A model generated the notes under the pieces. It ran no database searches and was not told the DNA's origin. It saw only the letters and a program-made list of their open reading frames with translations. Below, piece after piece: positions 51,970-61,000 of a stretch of 64,000 bases of DNA. The stretch's first letter is position 1, and each line of letters starts with the position of its first letter. This DNA comes from Epilithonimonas hungarica. Lineage in GTDB: Bacteria; Bacteroidota; Bacteroidia; Flavobacteriales; Weeksellaceae. A program made the translations under genes and the position numbers. The stretch lies in assembly GCF_900102265.1 (NCBI RefSeq), contig NZ_FNBH01000004.1, positions 1 to 64,000 of the forward strand, in the 5' to 3' direction.

Positions 51970-52026
51970 ATCTTTCTCTTCCGGTCCTGCATTATATTTT
52001 TAAAGAACTTCTTCTCTTCTTGAAAC

Positions 52027-52050
52027 CAAGAGCAGACATATTACTGCTCT
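52027..52050 (-). terminator. Hairpin between immunity gene 7 and Rhs tip 6
   Basis: AAGAGCAG and CTGCTCT form an imperfect stem; the flanking AAAGAACTTCTTCTCTT is shared with the hairpin at 44467-44498. Both lie between an immunity gene and a Rhs tip that starts at the same residue. Confidence 0.65.
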
Positions 52051-52121
52051 CGATTTACATTCCTTAATAATATTTAATTCCCAATGGGTTAAATCTTTAT
52101 CAACTTTTTTGATAACCGACC

Positions 52122-52520
52122 TTATCTATTTGCATCCCAAATCAAATTATATGTTTCTTTAAGTTTTAAAAACTCTTCTTCACTTATTTCTTGTACTCCG
52201 TGTTGTTTCACATAATAATAGTACTTATTTTCTACATTGAAATATTTACTTTTATAATTACTATTTATAAACTTGCTTCCATCGAAATTTGACACAGTAA
52301 CAATTTCCTTTTGTTTTGTATAGACGCTCATAACACTTGGTACTATTAAGCCATATCCATTATCCTCATTACGCATTAAATTGTATTCTCCATTAATCTG
52401 TAATACTGAATATTTATCAACAATATGAACTTCGTGCTCTTTTAAAAAAAAATCTAAAGAAAAGATAATCATTACAAAAATTCCTAATAAGGCTGATGCT
52501 AATAATATTTTAAGTTTCAT
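52122..52520 (-). CDS. Probable immunity protein with membrane anchor, cassette 7
   Basis: The 132-residue protein has one N-terminal transmembrane segment (ILLASALLGIFVMIIFSLDFF) and a beta-rich domain facing the periplasm, with YYYYVKQHGVQEISEEEFLK. It starts 8 bp after the toxin stop of cassette 7. No family was recognised. Confidence 0.65.
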   Translation of the reverse strand: MKLKILLASALLGIFVMIIFSLDFFLKEHEVHIVDKYSVLQINGEYNLMRNEDNGYGLIVPSVMSVYTKQKEIVTVSNFDGSKFINSNYKSKYFNVENKYYYYVKQHGVQEISEEEFLKLKETYNLIWDANR

Positions 52521-52528
52521 TTTTATAA

Positions 52529-54190
52529 TTATTTAGTTTTCGAATTTTTATAAGCTTGAATTAAAAAATCTTTAGTTGGGACATTCCAAATGTATGAATG
52601 AAACTTACTGGCTTTACTACCTTTATCCCTCTTCAGCAAACCATCTGTCAAAGAACCAATCGTTTTAGTGTCAAAAACAGTCATAATGATATTTTTCCCA
52701 TCCTCACTTACTCTTGCACTTGCCCAAAAACTTCCTAACACGTTTTCTTCCTGAAAAAAAGTATTTTTATCATAGAAATTGCCATCCATCAAATCTATTC
52801 CACTCATTACTGATATTCTGGCAAAGTTTTTATGATCTTTTCCAAATATCGTTCCTATATCATACCAGTAGCCTTGAGTTTCACCTTTATCAAGTTTTCC
52901 ATCTTTAAATAATAATTTAGTTAGTTCAACTTGAGCAATTTTAACAGATCTTGCATTTTTTACTTTTTCAATAACAGGTCCTGCCATTACAGTGTTTTGT
53001 GAATCTGTTTCAAATCCAAGTACCCCACCCATAAATTTGATTGTTTTATTTCTAGCACTTGCAGTATGGTCAAAGTACCAAGTTTTAGTATTAGGATTAA
53101 TCCTAAAGTTGTTTGTTTCAAACGATTTAAAATTATGAGCTTGCTGTTCATATTTTTTTATCTTATTTACCTGTTTGCCATTAGGATCAATATATACAAG
53201 CGGATTCTGATAACAATAAGTATAAGGATTAAGATTTCCGGAGTTGTAAACACCTCCATTATGTTGCCCGTCAATATAATGTTCAGAGTTCATTATTGGA
53301 TCATAACCTGCAAGAGCGTCTGTCCCGAGCCAAAGACTTGTTCTCGGATTATAATATCTCGCTCCGTAATAGTAGTAGCCCGTTTCATCATCTAACTCCT
53401 TGGAGTTGTATAGATATGGGGTATTATAACTGTTAAGGTGGTTCTCTACAAAAGTTTCGCCCGAAGGGAAATACTCTATGTTTTGGTTTACTTCTCCATC
53501 TTTTCCTGTAATAAAAGAAGAACTTCCTAAATGGTCTAGATGATACCAAAAGACATCATTCTCCTGTGGACCTGAGAAATCTGTGGTACAGTTTCCTGTA
53601 TAACCGCCATTCTGCCCATAAGTAGCTCCGTTTATGTTCAATTGTTGCAAAATATCGTTACCGTGTGCAACTGCCGCCTGCGCTTTCTGCAAAGCTACAT
53701 CTTTTTCGTTGATGGGTGCGCCGCCATTGCCAAATGGTATAATGAGCCAATTACAGTTAAATACTCCTATTTTTTCGCTACTGCCCAACGCTCCGCTAAT
53801 CCTTTGCGTTCCGGCATAGTAATGCTTGGTATAGGTAGGCAGACTGCTTATCAAAGTTCCTATATACACCTTCATCGTTACCAAACCATTAGGGTATACA
53901 GAATACATATGGTCTACAGGTGCTTGCGGACCCGGCGTTATAAAACCCTGGTACAATACATCTTTTACAATTCTCTCGCCGTGGTCATCATAGGTGTAAA
54001 GAGATATACCATCTACTTCTACCGTACTTGGGTTGGTATCCACAGCTTGCAGCCTGTTTTCCTCGTCCCAGATGTAGGTGGTCTGGGCTTCTGTATTATT
54101 GCAGGTTTCTTTGTCTATTCCCAACGGGGACTTAACCGATGCGCATCGGAGACTCGCCCTCTGCGCACAGGACAAAGCACGCGTGCGCAT
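52529..54190 (-). CDS. Displaced Rhs tip with unrecognised C-terminal toxin domain, cassette 7
   Basis: The 553-residue frame starts at an ATG supplied by a GC-rich palindrome (MRTRALSCAQRASLRCASVK is not Rhs). Rhs homology begins at GIDKETCNNTEAQTTYIWDE and runs through the core to YIDPNGKQ at 53171. The C-terminal toxin domain (about 213 residues) contains RINPNTKTWYFDHTASARNK, ETQGYWYDIGTIFGKDHKNF and SKFHSYIWNVPTKDFLIQAY. No known toxin family was recognised. The tip is intact to its stop, so it is a possible donor for recombination into the giant gene. Confidence 0.7.
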   Translation of the reverse strand: MRTRALSCAQRASLRCASVKSPLGIDKETCNNTEAQTTYIWDEENRLQAVDTNPSTVEVDGISLYTYDDHGERIVKDVLYQGFITPGPQAPVDHMYSVYPNGLVTMKVYIGTLISSLPTYTKHYYAGTQRISGALGSSEKIGVFNCNWLIIPFGNGGAPINEKDVALQKAQAAVAHGNDILQQLNINGATYGQNGGYTGNCTTDFSGPQENDVFWYHLDHLGSSSFITGKDGEVNQNIEYFPSGETFVENHLNSYNTPYLYNSKELDDETGYYYYGARYYNPRTSLWLGTDALAGYDPIMNSEHYIDGQHNGGVYNSGNLNPYTYCYQNPLVYIDPNGKQVNKIKKYEQQAHNFKSFETNNFRINPNTKTWYFDHTASARNKTIKFMGGVLGFETDSQNTVMAGPVIEKVKNARSVKIAQVELTKLLFKDGKLDKGETQGYWYDIGTIFGKDHKNFARISVMSGIDLMDGNFYDKNTFFQEENVLGSFWASARVSEDGKNIIMTVFDTKTIGSLTDGLLKRDKGSKASKFHSYIWNVPTKDFLIQAYKNSKTK

Positions 54191-54216
54191 CCGTCAGGCC
54201 ACGGATGCGCACGCGT
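54136..54216. repeat. GC-rich double palindrome at the Rhs tip 7 breakpoint
   Basis: CCGATGCGCATCGG (54136-54149) is a perfect palindrome. ACGCGTGCGCATCCGT (54179-54194) pairs perfectly with 54201-54216 across a 6-nt loop. The element is far richer in G+C than its surroundings and replaces the 5' part of the Rhs sequence. It is a second REP-like family. Confidence 0.8.
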
Positions 54217-54228
54217 TGAGTGTCTTGC

Positions 54229-54618
54229 TTACCTGCTGTATTTCTCATACTTTACAGTGCTTAGCATATCCCGCAGATCTACACCTGGACGGAAGTTGAT
54301 CTTATTGCTGCGGATGAGACCGGAGGTTACCTTTTCTGCGGTCTCTGCACCCTCACTGGATATGGAAACTTGGAAGTTACCGAAGTCCCCGAGCTTTACG
54401 ATCTTGCCCTCTGCAAGATGGCGGCTTACGGTTTTGATAAGGTCATTGAGCACGGCTAAAACATCTGTGTCTGAGACGGTAGTAGAGCCTTGCGAGATTT
54501 CTTTGGAAAGGCTTTTTAGATTGATCTCGCCATCTGCTTTTGCGCTGGCGTAGAACTTTGGAGCTGCCTGCGGGTCTTGCAGGTTCTTACGCTCTGTTAC
54601 ATTGTACTTGACTGGCAT
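54229..54618 (-). CDS. HU-like DNA-binding protein (TIGR01201 type)
   Basis: The 129-residue protein begins MPVKYNVTERKNLQDPQAAP and contains the HU/IHF fold: INLKSLSKEISQGSTTVSDT, LAEGKIVKLGDFGNFQVSIS and, after it, SNKINFRPGVDLRDML. This matches the Bacteroidota histone-like family TIGR01201. It may bend DNA; many copies occur per genome, often in mobile regions. It sits between Rhs tip 7 and repeat copy H, and a 5' fragment of a second copy lies beyond that repeat. Confidence 0.9.
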   Translation of the reverse strand: MPVKYNVTERKNLQDPQAAPKFYASAKADGEINLKSLSKEISQGSTTVSDTDVLAVLNDLIKTVSRHLAEGKIVKLGDFGNFQVSISSEGAETAEKVTSGLIRSNKINFRPGVDLRDMLSTVKYEKYSR

Positions 54619-54626
54619 TTTATAAT

Positions 54627-54687
54627 TTTTTTTAATTGTGTTTGTTAAAAGCCAGCACGAGCGGAACGCTCGCGCCAGCGTGGGGGG
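54627..54687. repeat. Palindromic interspersed repeat, partial copy H
   Basis: The right half of the repeat: TTTAATTGTGTTTGTTAAAA, then CCAGCACGAGCGGAACGCTC and CCAGCGTGGGGGG. It precedes the start of the HU-like gene on the minus strand. Confidence 0.85.
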
Positions 54688-54742
54688 CAGCCTTCGGATC
54701 CTGAAGGTTCTTACGCTCAGTTACATTGTACTTTACTGGCAT
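54688..54742 (-). pseudogene. 5' fragment of a second HU-like gene
   Basis: The ATG at 54740-54742 opens MPVKYNVTERKNLQDPKAA, matching the first 19 residues of the HU-like protein at 54229-54618 with one change, then it runs into repeat H. The fragment is bounded by copies H and I, so a deletion between repeats is the likely cause. Confidence 0.85.
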
Positions 54743-54749
54743 TGTATAA

Positions 54750-54810
54750 ATTTTTTAAAATTGTGTTTGTTAAAAGCCGGCACGAGCGGAACGCTCGCGC
54801 TAGCGTGGGG
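54750..54810. repeat. Palindromic interspersed repeat, partial copy I
   Basis: Right half of the repeat, nearly identical to copy H, with GCCGGCACGAGCGGAACGCT and CTAGCGTGGGG. It lies 5 bp from the stop of immunity gene 8. Confidence 0.85.
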
Positions 54811-54815
54811 TTTTC

Positions 54816-55076
54816 TCACTTATTCCACTTTCCTTCCTCTAATTTATAAATAATAGGATCTTCATTCATTCCATTCTCATATATATACAATCTATAGCAA
54901 TTATTACATTTTACTACAAGTTTCATTTGGGAAGCAACATCTTCTATTTTAACAAAATCTTCATCGTCATTCCAAAATTGTTCAAAATCGATATCTGAAA
55001 TGATATGTAATTCATTAACATTTGGAATATCGTTCAAGCTTACAATATTCCCACATTTACATTTAATTTTAGGCAT
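54816..55076 (-). CDS. Probable immunity protein of the full-length Rhs toxin, zinc-ribbon type
   Basis: The 86-residue acidic protein begins with CKCG (MPKIKCKCGNIVSLNDIPNV) and has a second pair CNNC (KLVVKCNNCYRLYIYENGMN); four Cys can bind zinc. It starts three bases after the giant toxin stop and is certainly co-transcribed. Acidic character (FEQFWNDDEDFVKIEDVASQ) fits binding to a basic nuclease. No named Imm family was recognised. Confidence 0.75.
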   Translation of the reverse strand: MPKIKCKCGNIVSLNDIPNVNELHIISDIDFEQFWNDDEDFVKIEDVASQMKLVVKCNNCYRLYIYENGMNEDPIIYKLEEGKWNK

Positions 55077-55079
55077 AAT

Positions 55080-58000
55080 TTATTTTTTAGGCATTACAAC
55101 AATATCTTTTATGTTTTTTGCTCCTGCACCTTGAACTCTTTTTAATATGTTATTTAAATCAGATGGTTTTAGACTACTCTCTGAAAGATCAACTACAATA
55201 CCTTGAGCTTGAGAATTTTTACTTCTTATTGCTGATACTATAGACTTAACACTTGATGTTTTTGGTGTATAAACATCATAGGTTAAACCATCTACAAGCA
55301 AATCAGATGTCCTTCCTTGTGCTCCACCTTCAATAACATCCCTTAAAATAACTTTACTTCCTCTACCTGCCATATATCGAGCAGCACTAATTTCACTGGC
55401 GGAGAAACTTCCCTCTGAAATAGTAAGGCTTCCTGAACCAATAGATGCATTGAGCCTTTTAGCTACAACAAATGTAGAAATCATAGCAGTTGCGTATCCC
55501 CATCCTTCAGGTGTTTGTAATGCCTCCCCAATTGATTTTAATGCCTCTCCACTCGTTATAGATACAGCAAACGCATTAGCACTATTCATCATATTTTGTC
55601 TAGCTAATTGCATTTGAGCTGGTGTACCCCAATTTATATAATAGCCATTAGTGATTGAGAATTTAGCTCCTTGATATGAATCTTTAAAAAAATTGCCAAA
55701 ACCTTTAAAGAATCTTCCAAATGCCTCGCCACCATTACTTGGAGGGGTCATAAAATAACTCTGCTTTCCATTAGGGTCTACATATATTACAGGATTTTGG
55801 TAGCAATAAATATATGGATTCAAGTTTCCGGAATTGTAAACCCCGCCATTATGCTGTCCATCAATGTAATGTTCGATTTCCATAATGGGATTATATGATG
55901 CCAGCGGGTCAACATTTAACCAAAGACTTGTACGAGGATTGTAATACCTCGCACCGTAATAGTAGTACCCCGTCTCATCATCCAATTCCTTAGAGTTAAA
56001 CTTATAAGGAACGTTATAAGAATTCAAATGGTTCTCAACAAACGTCTCGCCAGAAGGGAAATATTCTATGTTCTGGTTAACTTCTCCGTCTATTCCTGTA
56101 ATAAAACTACTAGAACCTAAATGGTCAGGATGATACCAATACACATCCAATTCCTCTTGTCCACTAAAGTCTGTGGCACAGTAGTCTCCATCATAACCGC
56201 CACCTTGTCCGTAGTCTGCTCCATTAATGCCAAATCTCTCAAGCATATTCTTCGTATGCTCTTTCGCCGTCTGCGCTTTTTGCAAAGCTACATCTTTCTC
56301 GTTAATTGGCGCACCACCTGCTCCAAATGGGATTATCAGCCAGTTACAGTTAAAATCTCCTACAGCTACACTGCTACCCAATGCTCCGCTTATTCTTTGC
56401 GTGCCAGCATAGTAATGCTTGGTGTAGTTTCTTCTATACGTATTGCCACGTCTGTCAAAGCTTAAGTTCATAGAGACCAAGCCATTAGGATACAGCGTGT
56501 ACGTGTAATACGGCACTTCTATCGGTCCAAAAGGGGTTCTAATGGTGTAACTTCCGGCATACACCTGCTTCATAATACGCTCTCCGCCTGCATCATAGGT
56601 GTACATCGCTATGCCATCTGCCTCTGGTGTGCTCGGATTGGTATCAACGGCTTGCAATCTGTTCTCCTCATCCCAAATGTGGGTGGTTGCAGCTTCCGTT
56701 ACTGTACAGGTCTCTTTATTTATGCCTGTAGGGTTTCCTTTGGCATCGTAAGCGTAATGCATAAACTTAACACCCGGGTCATTCGGGTCACAACAAGTGG
56801 TTGTAGGCACTATGTTCGGCTGGTCTATAATGGTGCTTGGTGCGTGTGGCTGGCTGCCCTCGTACTTATAATTCAGCATATAAGAGGTATCGTACCTTGC
56901 CGTCCAGTCATTTCCTGTATTGCCCGGTGCGGTCTCGTGCTTCTGCACTTTGCTCATCACATTGTGCATATTGTCGTATGCCATGGTGTAGGTGTAGCGG
57001 TGGCGCAGGTCTGTCCCAATGTCAGTCTTGCCCTTCCAGTTGCCGTTGGCAGAGGTCAGCCTGTAGAGGTCGTCATAGCCATAGGCATAGTTGGTTCCCC
57101 CGCCCAGCAATCCTGCCGGTGCTGCCGGTGCATTGTTGTGTGTCTGCAAGACATTGCTTACGACATCGTACTGGTAGAGGTTGTCCATAAAACTGCGGGT
57201 GCTGTTCTCCACGTTCATCTTCAAGAGTCGGCGTCGCTCGTTCTCGTATTCGTAAGTGGTCTCGGTATCGTTGCCATAACGCAGATATACGCGCTGTTCA
57301 AATTTATCATAACCGATATTGCGTACAAGGATTCTAGAATGCCCGTCCTTCACGCTTACCATATTGTTGAGGTTGCCCGCCCTGTTGTAGCTGTAGGTCA
57401 GCTTTTCGCCATCGGGGTAGGTGATGTTTTTCACACGATTCCAGGTGTCGTACTCCCATTCTGTTCCGTACCAGAAGATACCGGCATCCGGGGTAGCCAC
57501 GGATCTGCGTTGCGAGGTAAGCTCACCAAGCTTGCCATACTTCAGCCTTTGTGTTCCGCTGGCATCGGTCTGATACCACAGTCTGCCCACGGCATTGTCA
57601 TCGGCTGCGGAGGCATTCTGCGCCTGCCCATAATAGTAGGCCACATTGTTCTCCGGATAGTTCGGGTAGGTAATGCCTTTCAGACGGTTGTAGTCATATT
57701 GATAGGTTACCGTTTCATTTTCGGCGGTCGTCTTGCTGGTAGGGTTTCCGGCAGGGTCATAGGTAAATGTGCTTGTTCCATTGTCCGGTTGTGTAATGCT
57801 CACCCTTCTTCCCAGGTCGTCATAGATACTGGCGGTGAGATGGTTCTCCACATCTTTTACCTGCAATAGTTCGCCAATGGCATCGTGGGTAAAGCTGGTA
57901 ACGATATCTCCTGTGTTGCTTTCCTCGTGCACGGTGGTCGTGCGTCCTTTAATATCCGCAAAATTATGCTTGATACTTCCCAGCTCATCAGTAAACTGGG

Positions 58001-61000
58001 TATGGAACATCTTTCTGCCCAAACGGTCGTTCCCAAAATCGTACTGCACCTTGCTAAAGAGCTGCTCGCCCGGAAGCCTGGTGGTGAGAACCCTGTCCAG
58101 AACGTCATAGGTGCTGGTGGTAGGCTCTATATTGTCCACAGAAGGGTCATAGAAATTGTTGACAAGCCCAACCGTAGGATAATAGCTCTTAAGTGCACGT
58201 CCGAAAGCATCCTGCACTACTTTTCCAGAAACAATGTATTGTCCTTTCAGTGCTTGGGAATCATATATTACTGCTGTTTTTTTCAGCTGTATTGCCGTTC
58301 CTAAACCATCGGCAATACTAACTGTGTTAATTGTATTGCCTGCGATCTCAGGATCGTAATGTTTTGTAACCGCATAGGACTGTGCTGTAGTAGCATCCAC
58401 AGGGGCGTTGGTCACGGGATGATATTCCATCTGTATCGTCCACGGGATGTCGTTGAACAGCTCGTAAGGTCCTGTAACGGTAGTCAAACGTCCTTTTGCA
58501 TCGTAGGTATATTGCGTAGGCTGCAGGTTCATATCCGTAGTGAAGGCTGGCACCCCGAAACGGTAATCGTATTCCGTACTGCTGCTGTATCCGAACGCAT
58601 CTTCCACAGCTACCGGATAGGTCTTGAGATCGTTGTCATAAGTATATTGATGCCAGAAAGTTTCACCATTGGCATTCTGCGGCAATGTTGCTTTCGAGAT
58701 GTTACCATAGATATCATACTGGTAGCTGTACATGGGATTTCCGCCTCCTGTCATCGTGATGGACATCAGGTTGCCTTTCGGGTCATATGAGGCGACTCTT
58801 TCTCTCAGAACACCTGTGGCACCGTTGATGACCGCATTCGGAAGGATCATATAATCTGTTCCGCTGTCGGTGATCTGGTACTCTATAATGGAGTTCAGGA
58901 TATCGTTGCTGCCTATCTGCTGGTCTCCGTAGTCCCTGTAACCGGTAAGGTTTCCGTAATTGTCATAGGCAAGACTCTCAGAGTAGGTAGATTTTCCTGC
59001 AGTGGTTTGCCCTTCGTAGAAGTTGGAAACGGTTTTATTGGCGGTGACAAAATAGGCGTAATTGGTCAACGCTTTTTCTGCTTCATAAGTTGGCAATGCT
59101 ATAGGAAGATTGGTGTTCGATAATGCTCTTGCCGTAATGGTATTGATGGTCTCCGTCCATTTTCTGTTAGAGGCATCAAAAAGCGTTTCGTCCAAAAGGC
59201 TGCCCTTTAAGAAGTAGGAACTGTTATTAAAATGCTGGACGGTATAACGGAACACCTGCGTTGCGTTGGCTCCGCCGTTGGCTGTATTGATTTGATCAAT
59301 TCTTACTTCATTAAATCCGTAGAATGTTCTTTCCCTACGGCTGTGGTAAGGGTTGTTATATGAAACGGTGATCTTGGATACACCAGGCTTGAACTGGTCG
59401 TCCTGTGCAAAGCCGTCCTTCACGATAACAGAGGTCATCACATAACGGCTCTGTGGCATCTCATAGGTGTTTCCTTTACGCTCGTAAGTTACCTCCCAGC
59501 TTCCTCCGGTTGGAAGGGTCACTTTTTTGAGGAGGTTGGTAATACCGATCTGGTTCAGGCTTACCGTAACATTGTTGGCATCATCTGAAGTAACATAATC
59601 CAGATAGCCGTCCCCATTCATATCTTTAAATGAAGATTTAGTTTTGCCAGCGGCTTCTCCCGCAGAGACTCCGGCAGATATCATTAGCTTGACACCTATC
59701 GTACTTGGTGGGACAATAATGGTTATCGGAATTGTAAAACCAACATTACCACCTAGGCTTAATGTTTCAACGATACTTTTTGAATTGACAGAGGCCGTTT
59801 CTCCTCCGGTAAATCCGTTCCCTTTGTTGAAGGTGACCGTAGCACCGGAACCGTTATACTCAATATTGTCATTGATACCATCACCATTGATGTCCAATAG
59901 TTCATTTTGTGTGGTAGAAGTATTGGTATTTGTATTGATACCTCCTTCAAAGCTTCCTTTGAACAATGAAATACCAAGTCCGGCGCCTTTTCCAAAATCT
60001 TTGTTGGTAGAAACTTCACCAGTGCCCCAGGACTCATTGTTTACCAATTGATTTCCGACGTTCAATTCAAAGTTTCCATCATTGAACTTATCCGGAAGGC
60101 CGTCTCCGTTGATATCTACAAATGCCTGTTTTGATCTTTGGTTGTTATAAATATCCAAATTGGTATTTATAGAAACGGTAGTGGAAACTTCCTTAGCAAG
60201 CGGAAGCACCAAGGTACCCAAAGCTACACCCGGCATTGGGAAAATTCCCCATCGCGTAGGCGCAGAGCTGGCGTGCTTAAAGCTGTATCCTGCAGATACA
60301 CCCAAGAAATCTGCCTTGGAAATGAACTCACTTCCCACTTCTTTTGAATTAGAGGAAAGGAATCCGATAGGGTTGGACAATTTCACATTGGTCTTGGCAA
60401 AATCATCCGGGAATCCGTCTCCGTTGAAATCGATCAATGAACGGAGTGATTTGTTCTCATTGAAGATTGATCGGGATTGACCAATAGACAGACCTATATT
60501 TACCCCGAACTTATCACTTACACTCTGATTTCTGGATTTGAGATTCGGCGCATTAAGTTCACTCCCTGGACTTTGGCTGAGCGTATTGTTAACAAAATTA
60601 TTATCGATGTCCCTGATATTCAATCTTGATACATTGATCACATTTTGCGAAATATAGATCGCAGGGTCCACATCTTCCAGTCTTCCTTTATCGGTATTAT
60701 TGATATTGGAACTGACGGTCAGAAAATAATTCTGGGAAAGGGAACTGTCATTGTTATTGATGATGACATTTCCATTCGCATCCGTTGTAGGATAATTAAT
60801 GGTAGGATTAGTTGTAGTGCTGGTTCCGTAAGCATCGCTTAGCTTAAGGCCTGCTTCATCCACCTTCATCTCTGCTGCTGTTCCCGCATTGGCAAAGTTA
60901 CTGTTAAGGTCGTAGGCTTCAACAATGGTACTTTTTGCCGGATTATTCCCGTTGAGGATAAATCCGCCCCATCCGCGGTATAGACTTCCGAACCTGTTAT

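Noticed and set aside
53642..54553. Plus-strand 303-residue open frame and the 405-residue frame at 56652-57869
   Set aside because: Both are antisense to Rhs coding sequence and result from its codon bias; they show no domain.
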